Below are positions 28,850 through 36,798 of a stretch of DNA of 64,000 nt, in pieces. Source of the DNA: an uncultured Pseudomonas sp. (GTDB lineage: Bacteria; Pseudomonadota; Gammaproteobacteria; Pseudomonadales; Pseudomonadaceae); NCBI GenBank assembly GCA_943912755.1, contig CALTWF010000329.1, positions 1 to 64,000 on the forward strand, read 5' to 3'. A program made the position numbers and the translations under genes. The notes under the pieces are model-generated. The model was not told the origin of the DNA, ran no database searches, and saw only the letters and a program-made list of their open reading frames with translations. Each line of letters opens with the position of its first letter. The stretch's first letter is position 1.

Positions 28850-29635
28850 TCAGTTCACCGCTTTTTCGTAGCCCATCCGCCAGCTGATGGCCTGGGCGGT
28901 GGCGAGCAGGCGCTCGGCGGCCGGGCCTTGTTCGTCGGCGTGGAAGATCGAGGTCGGGCCGACCACGGTGATCACCGCGGCGATCTGCCCCATGGCGTTG
29001 AACACCGGCGCCGACAGGGCATCCACCCCGGGCATCAGCAGGCCATGCACATGGTGCAGGCCGTGTTCGCGGATGCTGGCGAACAACTGCTGGTAGTGAG
29101 CGGCGTCGTGCCCGCTCTGCGCCAGTTCGCGATCGCGCAGATCGACGGTTTCCCGCTCCGGCAGGTAGGCGCCGAACACCAGCCCGGTGGACGAACTGAG
29201 CAGCGGCAGCACCGAGCCGATCTGGGTGACCACGGTCACCGCGCGCACCGCCGGCTCGATATTCACCACCGTCGCGCCCTGGTTGCCCCACACGGCGATG
29301 AAGCAGCTCTCGTTCAGTTCATCGCGCAGCTCCGACAGCGGCAGCGCCGCCACCTTCAGCACCTCCATCCCGCCCAGTGCCGCCAGGCCCACGCGCAGCG
29401 CCTCGCGGCCCAGGCCGTAGTGGTTGGTGGCCGGATCCTGTTCGGCGAAGCCACTGGCGATCAGCGCCTGCAGATAGCGGTGCACCTTGCTCGCCGGCAT
29501 CTCCACATGCTCGGCCAGGCGCGACAGCGAGGTGGCCGGGGACAGCTCGGCGAGGGCCTTGAGGATATCGGTGCCGACTTCCGCCGAACGGACTTTCTGT
29601 TTGCCGTTGTCGGCGGGGGGCGTGGCTTTGGCCAT
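28850..29635 (-). CDS. hmgR: IclR-family regulator of homogentisate genes
   Basis: A 261-residue IclR regulator. The N-terminal winged helix is about residues 17-80 (ILKALAELSPATSLSRLAEH, VEMPASKVHRYLQALIASGF); the C-terminal ligand domain (about 95-255) contains SCFIAVWGNQGATVVNIEP and VDALSAPVFNAMGQIAAVIT. It is divergent from hmgA, and the shared intergenic region holds two TTACG/CGTAA inverted repeats. In P. putida, HmgR of this family represses hmgABC and homogentisate is the inducer; that is the basis for the symbol. The gene ends far upstream of its terminator. Confidence 0.87.
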   Translation of the reverse strand: MAKATPPADNGKQKVRSAEVGTDILKALAELSPATSLSRLAEHVEMPASKVHRYLQALIASGFAEQDPATNHYGLGREALRVGLAALGGMEVLKVAALPLSELRDELNESCFIAVWGNQGATVVNIEPAVRAVTVVTQIGSVLPLLSSSTGLVFGAYLPERETVDLRDRELAQSGHDAAHYQQLFASIREHGLHHVHGLLMPGVDALSAPVFNAMGQIAAVITVVGPTSIFHADEQGPAAERLLATAQAISWRMGYEKAVN

Positions 29636-29698
29636 GGTGCTGTTTCTCTGAGGAAGCGAGACGGCAGCCTTTATAGCTTGACGCCATTACCCGAGCAA

Positions 29699-29724
29699 AT
29701 TACGTTATGCGTAATCCGGTTACG
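29699..29724. promoter_or_regulatory. Probable HmgR operator
   Basis: ATTACG (29699-29704), five bases, CGTAAT (29710-29715) is a perfect inverted repeat. It overlaps a second one, CGTAA (29710-29714), five bases, TTACG (29720-29724). Three half-sites at 10-base spacing lie between the divergent IclR and hmgA genes, as expected for binding of an IclR dimer or tetramer on one DNA face. Confidence 0.65.
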
Positions 29725-29813
29725 AATTAAAACAATGCAGAAGCACTTCCCTCTTGCTTTGCCGGGTGGGGGTCAATCTGTCACCAGTCGGCCCCTACGG
29801 GCCTGGAGGCTCG

Positions 29814-31121
29814 ATGAACATCGACAACACGTCCGATCTCGCTTACCAAAGTGGTTTTGGTAACGAGTTCGCCAGCGAGGCACTGCCCGGCGCCCTGCCG
29901 GTCGGCCAGAACTCCCCGCAAAAAGCCCCGTACGGGCTGTACGCCGAACTGCTGTCCGGCACCGCTTTCACCATGAGCCGCCACGAACAGCGGCGCACCT
30001 GGTTGTACCGCATCCGTCCTTCGGCCCTGCATCCGGCCTTCGTGCGCCTGGAGCGGCAGCTGGCCGGCGGCCCGCTGGGCGCGGTCACGCCCAACCGGCT
30101 GCGCTGGAGCCCGCTGGAAATGCCCGTCGAGCCCACCGACTTCATCGATGGCTGGGTGACCATGGCGGCCAACTCGGCGGCGGAAAAACCGGCCGGGATC
30201 AGCGTGCATATCTATCGCGCCAACCGTTCCATGGAGCGGGTGTTCTTCAATGCCGATGGCGAACTGCTGCTGGTGCCGCAACAGGGCGGCCTGCGCCTGG
30301 TCACCGAGCTGGGCGTGCTGGACGTGGCGCCGCTGGAAATCGCGGTGATTCCGCGGGGCATGAAGTTCCGCGTCGAACTGCTGGAGGGCGAGGCCCGCGG
30401 CTACATCGCCGAGAACCATGGCGCGCCACTGCGCATTCCGGACCTCGGCCCGATCGGCAGCAACGGCCTGGCCAATCCCCGTGATTTCCTCGCGCCGGTG
30501 GCGCACTACGAGGAGTTCGAGGGCCCGGTGCAACTGGTGCAGAAATTCCTCGGCGAACTGTGGGGCTGCCAGTTGCAGCATTCGCCGCTGGACGTGGTCG
30601 CCTGGCACGGCAACAACGTGCCGTACAAGTACGACCTGCGCCGCTTCAACACCATCGGTACGGTCAGCTTCGACCATCCCGATCCGTCGATCTTCACCGT
30701 GCTGACCTCGCCGACCAGCGTGCCGGGCATGGCCAACATCGATTTCGTGATCTTCCCGCCGCGCTGGATGGTGGCCGAGAACACCTTCCGTCCACCGTGG
30801 TTCCACCGCAACCTGATGAACGAGTTCATGGGCCTGATCAAGGGCGAGTACGACGCCAAGGCCGAAGGCTTCCTGCCCGGCGGCGCCTCGCTGCACGGTT
30901 GCATGAGCGCCCACGGGCCGGACGCCGAAACCTGCGCCAAGGCCATCGCCGCGGAGCTGGCGCCAGCCAAGATCGACAACACCATGGCCTTCATGTTCGA
31001 GACCGGCCAGGTGCTGCGTCCGACCCGCCATGCCCTGGACTGCCCGCAATTGCAGAACGACTACGATAGTTGCTGGGCCACGCTGCCAAGCACCTTCACC
31101 CCGAACCGGAGACAAGCATGA
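29814..31121 (+). CDS. hmgA: Homogentisate 1,2-dioxygenase
   Basis: A 435-residue iron(II) dioxygenase that opens the ring of homogentisate to maleylacetoacetate in phenylalanine and tyrosine breakdown. The start YQSGFGNEFASEALPGALP is highly characteristic, and iron ligands are expected in the conserved PPWFHRNLMNEFMGLIKGEY (about residues 325-345, His and Glu) and GGASLHGCMSAHGPD (about 358-372, His). GGAGG lies four bases before ATG 29814; the in-frame ATG 60 bases upstream is unlikely. Its TGA overlaps the fahA ATG (ATGA), so the two are coupled. Length fits the family. Confidence 0.97.
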   Translation: MNIDNTSDLAYQSGFGNEFASEALPGALPVGQNSPQKAPYGLYAELLSGTAFTMSRHEQRRTWLYRIRPSALHPAFVRLERQLAGGPLGAVTPNRLRWSPLEMPVEPTDFIDGWVTMAANSAAEKPAGISVHIYRANRSMERVFFNADGELLLVPQQGGLRLVTELGVLDVAPLEIAVIPRGMKFRVELLEGEARGYIAENHGAPLRIPDLGPIGSNGLANPRDFLAPVAHYEEFEGPVQLVQKFLGELWGCQLQHSPLDVVAWHGNNVPYKYDLRRFNTIGTVSFDHPDPSIFTVLTSPTSVPGMANIDFVIFPPRWMVAENTFRPPWFHRNLMNEFMGLIKGEYDAKAEGFLPGGASLHGCMSAHGPDAETCAKAIAAELAPAKIDNTMAFMFETGQVLRPTRHALDCPQLQNDYDSCWATLPSTFTPNRRQA

Positions 31122-32410
31122 ACCAGACCGCCATTGCCCGCAGTTGGGTCGAGCACGCCAACGGGCATAGCGACTTCCCCCTGCACAACCTGCCGCTGGG
31201 GATCTTCAGCCGCGCCGGCGGCGAGCGCCGCAGCGGCGTAGCCATCGGCGATGCCATCCTCGACCTGGAGGCGGTGCTGGCCGCCGGCCTGTTCGATGGC
31301 CAGGCCCGGGCTGCCGTCGAGGCTGCCCGCGGCGGCGCGCTGAACGCCTTCTTCGCCCTTGGGCGTGGCCCCCGCGTGGCCTTGCGCGAGCGTCTGTTGC
31401 AACTGCTCGGCGAGGGCAGCGAACACCAGGCCGCCGTGCAGCCGGCGCTGTACCCGGCCAGCGAATGCGAGCTGCACCTGCCGGCGCGGATCGGCGACTA
31501 CACCGACTTCTACGTTGGCATCGAACACGCGAAGAACGTCGGCAAGCTGTTTCGCCCGGACAACCCGCTGCTGCCCAACTACAAGCATGTGCCGATCGGC
31601 TACCACGGCCGTGCCTCGACCATCCGCCCGTCCGGCACCGACGTGCGCCGGCCCAAGGGCCAGACCCTGCCGGCCGGGCAGAGCGAACCGAGCTTCGGCC
31701 CCTGCGCGCGCCTGGACTACGAACTGGAGCTGGGTATCTGGATCGGCCAGGGCAACGAGCTGGGCGCACCCATCGCGATCGGCGATGCCGCTGAACATAT
31801 TGCCGGTTTCTGCCTGCTCAACGACTGGTCGGCGCGGGATATCCAGGCCTGGGAATACCAGCCGCTGGGCCCGTTCCTGTCGAAGAGCTTCATTTCCAGC
31901 GTGTCGCCCTGGGTGGTGACCGCCGAGGCCCTGGAGCCTTTCCGCTGCGCCCAGCCGGCGCGTCCGGAGGGTGATCCGCAGCCGCTGTCCTACCTGCTGG
32001 ACAAGCGCGACCAGGCGGCTGGCGCCTTCGATATCGAACTGGAAGTGCTGCTGCTCACCGAACGCATGCGCGAGCAGAACCTGCCGGCCCATCGCCTGAC
32101 CTTGAGCAACACCCTGAGCATGTACTGGACGGTGGCGCAGATGGTCGCCCACCACAGCGTCAACGGTTGCCAGTTGCAGCCGGGCGACCTGTTCGGTTCG
32201 GGCACCCTGTCCGGTGCGCAGCCTGGGCAGTTCGGCAGCCTGCTGGAGATCACCGAGGGCGGCAAGCACCCGGTGGAGCTGGCGTCGGGCGAGGTACGCA
32301 AGTTCCTTGAGGACGGCGACGAAATCATCCTGCGCGCCCGTGCCAGCCGCGACGGCGTGGCCAGCATCGGCTTCGGCGAATGCCGCGGCAAGGTCGTGGC
32401 GGCACACTGA
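31118..32410 (+). CDS. fahA: Fumarylacetoacetase
   Basis: A 430-residue hydrolase that splits fumarylacetoacetate into fumarate and acetoacetate, the last step of the pathway. The N-terminal SH3-like domain contains DFPLHNLPLGIFS; the C-terminal catalytic domain has DYTDFYVGIEHAKNVGKLFR, NYKHVPIGYHGRASTI (catalytic His), LDYELELGIWIG (metal glutamates) and NDWSARDIQAWEYQPLGPFL. The first ATG overlaps the hmgA stop; GGAGA lies upstream inside hmgA. maiA follows after 12 bases. Confidence 0.97.
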   Translation: MNQTAIARSWVEHANGHSDFPLHNLPLGIFSRAGGERRSGVAIGDAILDLEAVLAAGLFDGQARAAVEAARGGALNAFFALGRGPRVALRERLLQLLGEGSEHQAAVQPALYPASECELHLPARIGDYTDFYVGIEHAKNVGKLFRPDNPLLPNYKHVPIGYHGRASTIRPSGTDVRRPKGQTLPAGQSEPSFGPCARLDYELELGIWIGQGNELGAPIAIGDAAEHIAGFCLLNDWSARDIQAWEYQPLGPFLSKSFISSVSPWVVTAEALEPFRCAQPARPEGDPQPLSYLLDKRDQAAGAFDIELEVLLLTERMREQNLPAHRLTLSNTLSMYWTVAQMVAHHSVNGCQLQPGDLFGSGTLSGAQPGQFGSLLEITEGGKHPVELASGEVRKFLEDGDEIILRARASRDGVASIGFGECRGKVVAAH

Positions 32411-32422
32411 GAGGCCTGACGC

Positions 32423-33058
32423 ATGGAACTCTTCACCTACTACCGTTCCACCTCGTCGTACCGGGTGCGTATTGCCCTGGCCCTGAAGCAGCTGGAGTTC
32501 CAGGCGCTGCCGGTCAACCTGCTCAAGGGCGAACAGCGCGAGGCCCATTACCTCGCGCTCAATCCCCAGGGCCGGGTGCCGGCGCTCAAGGCGGACTCCG
32601 GTGAACTGCTGCTGCAGTCGCCGGCGATCATCGAGTACCTGGAAGAGGTTTATCCACAGCCCGCGCTACTGCCCCACGACCCGGTGCAGCGCGCACGGGC
32701 CCGGGGCGTGGCGGCGCTGATCGCCTGCGATATCCATCCGTTGCACAACATCAGCGTGCTCAATCGCCTGCGCGAGCTGGGGCAGGGCGAGGACGCGGTC
32801 AACCAGTGGATTGGCCACTGGATCAGCCAGGGGCTGGCGGCGGTGGAGCAGTTGATTGGCGACCAAGGCTTCTGCTTCGGCGACGAGCCGGGGTTGGCTG
32901 ATGTCTACCTGATTCCGCAGGTGTATGCGGCCAGGCGTTTCAACATCGATCTGGGCGGGTATCCGCGGATCCTGCGGGTGGCGGGCCTGGCGGAGGAGCA
33001 TCCGGCGTTCGTCCTGGCCCATCCGTCGCGGCAGCCGGATACGCCGGCGGCGGGGTAA
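32423..33058 (+). CDS. maiA: Maleylacetoacetate isomerase (zeta-class GST)
   Basis: A 211-residue glutathione-dependent isomerase converting maleylacetoacetate to fumarylacetoacetate. The catalytic motif YYRSTSSYRVRIALALK (about residues 6-22) contains the zeta-class SSxxxR/C region (here SSYR), and LNPQGRVPALKAD and LLQSPAIIEYLEE (about 47-75) form the glutathione site with the conserved cis-Pro. CDIHPLHNISVLNRL is typical of the C-terminal helical domain. Third gene of the hmgA-fahA-maiA operon. A REP palindrome follows the stop. Confidence 0.96.
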   Translation: MELFTYYRSTSSYRVRIALALKQLEFQALPVNLLKGEQREAHYLALNPQGRVPALKADSGELLLQSPAIIEYLEEVYPQPALLPHDPVQRARARGVAALIACDIHPLHNISVLNRLRELGQGEDAVNQWIGHWISQGLAAVEQLIGDQGFCFGDEPGLADVYLIPQVYAARRFNIDLGGYPRILRVAGLAEEHPAFVLAHPSRQPDTPAAG

Positions 33059-33077
33059 AACATCTCGTTCAAGCAGA

Positions 33078-33107
33078 CCGTGGGAGCGAGCTTGCTCGCT
33101 CCCACGG
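33078..33107. repeat. Single REP palindrome, probable bidirectional terminator
   Basis: A perfect 14-base stem (33078-33091 with 33094-33107) and two-base loop. The core GGGAGCGAGC matches the REP at 19.8 kb, but as a single unit. It fills the gap between the convergent maiA and SirB1-like genes and could end both transcripts. Confidence 0.8.
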
Positions 33108-33110
33108 AGT

Positions 33111-33917
33111 TCAGTGCACCGATCTTTTCCCGCTGGGCAAATGCCCCAAGCGCTCGGTCAGCCGCAAGCGCTGGATCGGATCATCGGTCAGCAATAGCGC
33201 GTGCTCCAGGTCATAACGCTCGGCCTGCGGGCAATCCAGATGCTGGTACAGCGTGGCCCGGGCCAGGTAGTCGCTGGTCAGCGGCGCGCCCAGCTCCATC
33301 ACCCGCTCGGCGTCCTTCAGTGCGGCGATATCGTCGCCATGGGTCGAATGCAGCTGGCGCAGGTTGCGCGATAGCCGCTGGATCATCTCTCGCGCGGTGG
33401 CCGTCTTCAGGTGTTCCGCCGTCAAAGCCACCTGAGGCCCGAACTGGCGCCCCAGCAGTTCCCGGCACTCCGCCGGGTACAGGCGCCGGCCGCCGCAAGG
33501 GTCGAGCAGATGGTCCGCACCCGGCACCCGCAACAGGAAGTGCCCGGGAAAGTTCACGCCCTCCAGGGGAATCGACAGCCCGCGTGCCAGTTCCAGGGCC
33601 AGCAGGGCCAGCGCCAATGGCTGGCCGCGGCGGCGCTGCAACAACTGATCGAGCAGCGCCGCCTGCGGGCGCAGCGGGTGGTACTCGTCTTCCTGGAAAC
33701 CCATGGCGCACAGCTTGCGCAGCAACGGCTGGGCCAGTTCGTTCAGCGGCAGCAGCGGCAGGTCGTTGCTGACCTCATGCTGCAAGGCCTTGACCTCGCG
33801 CATCACCTGCTCGGGTACGACCTTGGCGTCATGCTCGGCAGCGACCCACAGCCCCGCCTCGAACAAGGCCGGGGGAGTGCGCTCTAGACAGGCCAGGCAG
33901 GCGTGGCGTGGGTTCAT
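33111..33917 (-). CDS. SirB1-family transglutaminase-like/TPR protein
   Basis: A 268-residue protein of the SirB1 family (transglutaminase-like N-terminal part, TPR-like C-terminal part). LLDQLLQRRRGQPLALALLA and GVNFPGHFLLRVPGADHLLD followed by CGGRRLY are family hallmarks; the histidine in FPGHFL aligns with the transglutaminase-type site. About residues 180-268 are helical repeats (ALKDAERVMELGAPLTSDYL, ARATLYQHLDCPQAERYDLE). GGAG precedes ATG 33917. The function is unknown; E. coli SirB1 is linked genetically to invasion gene control in Salmonella. Confidence 0.85.
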   Translation of the reverse strand: MNPRHACLACLERTPPALFEAGLWVAAEHDAKVVPEQVMREVKALQHEVSNDLPLLPLNELAQPLLRKLCAMGFQEDEYHPLRPQAALLDQLLQRRRGQPLALALLALELARGLSIPLEGVNFPGHFLLRVPGADHLLDPCGGRRLYPAECRELLGRQFGPQVALTAEHLKTATAREMIQRLSRNLRQLHSTHGDDIAALKDAERVMELGAPLTSDYLARATLYQHLDCPQAERYDLEHALLLTDDPIQRLRLTERLGHLPSGKRSVH

Positions 33918-34033
33918 GGCGATCTCCGCTGGGAGCTTCTGTTTTAGCCCTGGCACGGCGTTTCGTCCAGTGCTGCGGCAGGCGGCGGGGGCGCACCTAT
34001 ACTGGATGCAGCACCGTCCAAGAGGGCCCGCAG

Positions 34034-35056
34034 ATGTTCGCTCTCATGCAAAGTACCCGCACCCAGTCATTGCACCTGTGTATCGATCCGCTCACCGGGC
34101 TCAAGGCGGTGATCGCCATCCATAACGAGCGCCTGGGCCCGGCACTGGGCGGCTGTCGTTACCTGGCCTACCCGGATGACGACAGCGCCATGACCGACGC
34201 CATCCGCCTGGCCCAGGGCATGACCTACAAGGCGGCCCTGGCCGGCCTGCCACTGGGCGGCGGCAAGGCGGTGATCATCCGCAATCCCCATGTGGAAAAC
34301 CGCGCGGCGCTGTTCGAGGCGTTCGGGCGTTTCATCGATTCCCTCGAAGGCCGCTACATCACCGCCACCGACAGCGGTACCTCGACCCTCGACATGGACT
34401 GCATCGCCCAGTCGACTCGGCATGTCACCAGCACCACCCGCGCCGGCGACCCCTCGCCGCATTCGGCCATGGGCGTGTTCGCCGGCATTCGCGCCACGTC
34501 GATGGCACGCCTGGGCAGCGACAACCTGGAGGGCTTGCGGGTGGCGGTGCAGGGGCTGGGCAATGTCGGCTATGCCCTGGCCGAACAACTGCATGCGGCG
34601 GGTGCCGAGTTGCTGGTCAGCGATCACGACCAGGGCCGGGTGCAACTGGCGATGGAGCAGTTCGACGCGCAACCGGTGGCCGCCGAAGCACTGGTGGGTA
34701 CGCCCTGCGATATCTTCGCGCCGTGCGGCCTGGGCTCGATCCTGACCGGGCAAAGCGTGATGCAACTGCGCTGCGCGGCGGTGGCCGGTTCGGCCAACAA
34801 CCAGCTGACCAGCCTGCAGGTGGCCGATCAACTGGAAAGCCGCGGCATTCTCTATGCCCCGGACTACATCATCAATTCCGGCGGGCTGATCTACGTGGCG
34901 CTGACCCATCAGGGCCGGGCGCTCGCCGACATTACCGCGCACCTGGCGCGGATCCCCAGCCGGCTGACCGAGGTGTTCGCCCACGCCCAGGCGGAAAAAC
35001 GCTCGCCGGCGCGGGTCGCCGAGCAACTGGCCGAGCGTTTGGTGTACGGAAGCTGA
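34034..35056 (+). CDS. Leu/Phe/Val dehydrogenase family protein
   Basis: A 340-residue amino acid dehydrogenase of the Glu/Leu/Phe/Val family, which reversibly deaminates branched-chain or aromatic amino acids with NAD. Seen: GPALGGCRYLAYPDDDSAMTD, LAQGMTYKAALAGLPLGGGK (substrate-binding and catalytic lysines at about 68 and 80), and Rossmann motif VQGLGNVGYALAEQLHAAGA (about residues 175-194). The length fits Leu dehydrogenases (about 340-370). The ATG at 34034 has GAGG eight bases upstream. Nearness to the tyrosine operon is suggestive only. Confidence 0.88.
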   Translation: MFALMQSTRTQSLHLCIDPLTGLKAVIAIHNERLGPALGGCRYLAYPDDDSAMTDAIRLAQGMTYKAALAGLPLGGGKAVIIRNPHVENRAALFEAFGRFIDSLEGRYITATDSGTSTLDMDCIAQSTRHVTSTTRAGDPSPHSAMGVFAGIRATSMARLGSDNLEGLRVAVQGLGNVGYALAEQLHAAGAELLVSDHDQGRVQLAMEQFDAQPVAAEALVGTPCDIFAPCGLGSILTGQSVMQLRCAAVAGSANNQLTSLQVADQLESRGILYAPDYIINSGGLIYVALTHQGRALADITAHLARIPSRLTEVFAHAQAEKRSPARVAEQLAERLVYGS

Positions 35057-35059
35057 GGC

Positions 35060-35326
35060 CTATTCCGCGTCTGCCGGTGCTTCGAGCAGTTCGGAGAGGG
35101 CATCCGGCTGGCTCTTGAACGCCTTGGCGAACACATCGCGGTTCTTCGCCATGTAGATACCGATGTCATCGACCTGCTGCTCGTCCAGCGACGGCACGGC
35201 CTTCTTCAGGACCTCAGCCAGCATTTCGGCCAGTTCGAGCATCTTGTCGTGACGGTCTGCTTCGGCTTTATCCATGAACAAACGCTCCAGGTCCCGGCTG
35301 CTGCGGTACACCACTTCGACGGCCAT
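35060..35326 (-). CDS. yebG: YebG family DNA damage-inducible protein
   Basis: An 88-residue protein matching YebG: MAVEVVYRSSRDLERLFMDK, KAEADRHDKMLELAEMLAEV and IGIYMAKNRDVFAKAF. In E. coli, yebG is an SOS gene of unknown role. A LexA-like box lies 44 bases upstream of this ATG, in keeping with SOS control. GAGG precedes the start. It converges with the dehydrogenase gene, with three bases between stops. Confidence 0.93.
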   Translation of the reverse strand: MAVEVVYRSSRDLERLFMDKAEADRHDKMLELAEMLAEVLKKAVPSLDEQQVDDIGIYMAKNRDVFAKAFKSQPDALSELLEAPADAE

Positions 35327-35369
35327 TCATCACCTCACGCCTTTTTCGAAAATTGAAGGAATACGAATA

Positions 35370-35385
35370 CTGGGTATTTATACAG
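35370..35385 (-). promoter_or_regulatory. LexA (SOS) box upstream of yebG
   Basis: CTGGGTATTTATACAG has the CTG-N10-CAG form of the gamma-proteobacterial LexA box with an AT-rich centre, and lies 44 bases upstream of the yebG start codon. Confidence 0.82.
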
Positions 35386-35570
35386 TAATCGATTGGCATT
35401 GGATAGTGGCCTTTTTATAGCCCAGTTTTTGCAAACCGATGGCGTGGCGGGCGTGTCTTGCGGCAATCGGTCGCCTTCTCAAGCGAGGCCGCTGGCCTTT
35501 TTACTGCATGCAGGCAAAGCGTCATGAGCCTGCCGCATCCTCTTCCAAGCCGTATCAGGGAATTTGCATC

Positions 35571-35891
35571 GTGAACATCAAATGGGCTGAAAAACTGCGC
35601 AAGGGCCTGCACGGCACTGCCGACTCGCTGGGCAACCTGTGCGTCGAGGCGTTCCACTACCTGGCCCTGTTCGGGATCGGTGCCATCACCGCCTATGCCG
35701 CAGTGGCCACCTTCATGGACATGATCGGCAAGGGCGGGGTCAGCGTCGACGACATCCTGCTGCTGTTCATCTACCTGGAGCTGGGGGCGATGGTGGGGAT
35801 CTACTTCAAGACCAATCACCCTGTATCTAACATTTATTCTCAATGCATGACTTTTATAAAAACCAAGCAAAATCATTGGCTTATGGCGTAG
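35571..35891 (+). pseudogene. psiE: Host psiE gene, 3' truncated by the element
   Basis: The first ~83 codons, from a GTG at 35571, encode a host-like PsiE family protein (WAEKLRKGLHGTADSLGNLC, FHYLALFGIGAITAYAAVAT, DDILLLFIYLELGAMVGIYF) with two membrane helices. After KTNH at about 35,817 the frame runs into AT-rich unrelated sequence (PVSNIYSQ...), whereas both intact copies downstream continue with MPLRFLLYIGVTALIRLL. So the last two helices and the conserved C-terminal PSVKEKTD region are lost. The breakpoint coincides with the sharp fall in GC content and marks the left end of the inserted element. PsiE proteins are phosphate-starvation-induced membrane proteins of unknown function. Confidence 0.85.
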
Positions 35892-35965
35892 GCTTTCTTC
35901 TTTTTTGTTCTGAAATGCTGTGTTGATTTTTTCTGCCGATTTCGGCGTGTGTTGGGAGAGAACGT

Positions 35966-36403
35966 ATGAAATGGGCGGATCGGATGCGCGTAAGGGTTCA
36001 TGCTGGGGCAAACAGCCTTGGGAACCTCGGGGTTGAGTTGTTCCACTACCTTGCGCTTTTTGCGATTGGGGCGATCACAGTCTACGCAGGCATTACCACC
36101 TTCATTGGAATGCTTCATCAAGACAAAATCAGCGTCGATGACATTTTGCTGCTGTTCATCTATCTCGAGCTTCTGGCTATGAGCGGAATTTATTTCCGCA
36201 CAAATCACATGCCATTGCGGTTCCTGCTCTACATCGGCGTAACGGCTCTGATTCGACTGCTGATCAGCGATGTGTCGCATCATAAATCGCCAGATGAAGG
36301 GATTCTTTACCTCACAGGTGGCGTGGTGCTGCTTGCCGTTTCGATTCTGGTCGTGCGATATGCCTCGGCACGTTTCCCGTCTGTGAAAGAAAAGACGGAT
36401 TGA
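35966..36403 (+). CDS. PsiE family membrane protein (second copy)
   Basis: A complete 145-residue PsiE protein with four membrane helices (FHYLALFAIGAITVYAGITT, ISVDDILLLFIYLELLAMSG, LLYIGVTALIRLLISD, LTGGVVLLAVSILVVRYA) and C-terminal PSVKEKTD. GGGAGAG lies about five bases before the ATG. It begins 75 bases after the end of the truncated host frame and is of intermediate base composition, so it looks carried by the element rather than copied from the host gene recently. It probably restores PsiE function lost by the insertion. A terminator follows. Confidence 0.9.
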   Translation: MKWADRMRVRVHAGANSLGNLGVELFHYLALFAIGAITVYAGITTFIGMLHQDKISVDDILLLFIYLELLAMSGIYFRTNHMPLRFLLYIGVTALIRLLISDVSHHKSPDEGILYLTGGVVLLAVSILVVRYASARFPSVKEKTD

Positions 36404-36421
36404 CAACGAATCAATGAATTT

Positions 36422-36446
36422 GGTCGCTATTATGCGGCCTTTTTTA
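36422..36446 (+). terminator. Terminator after second psiE
   Basis: GGTCGC (36422-36427) pairs with GCGGCC (36434-36439) with one G-T pair, loop of six, followed by TTTTTT. The next ~350 bp to 36798 are AT-rich with many short T runs; I see no gene in them and no firm promoter. Confidence 0.65.
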
Positions 36447-36798
36447 TGTGCGTGTTTTTATGAGTTAAGCCAGCGTCTGTTATCTCCGTGCGTTGGCGTG
36501 GTGTATATAATTTATTGCTTACGGTAATTTTGGTTTTCTAAGTTTGGTGTAAGGTATTGGTTAGCTGGCGGTGCAGGGTTTAATATTTGGTATGGTGTTG
36601 TGTTTCCTTGTGTTGAATTAATGTTATTTTATTTTTCGTTGTGCGCAATGTGATTTGAATATGCTCGCATATGTTCTGATTTCTATTTTTTAAGTTTGGT
36701 TGGGTGCGGGTCGCGGAATTAGAGAGTATTTAAAAGAGAAAGTTGGATTCTGTTAAATGAAAGGCTGGCCATTCCAATTGGCTCTGTAATGGTATAGA

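Noticed and set aside
33080..33772. A plus-strand frame of 230 codons over the SirB1-like gene.
   Set aside because: Pro/Ala/Arg-rich shadow of the minus-strand gene, starting in a REP palindrome.
35873..36406. A 177-codon minus-strand frame over the second psiE gene.
   Set aside because: The plus strand encodes a clear four-helix PsiE protein with a ribosome site; the reverse frame has no recognisable features.
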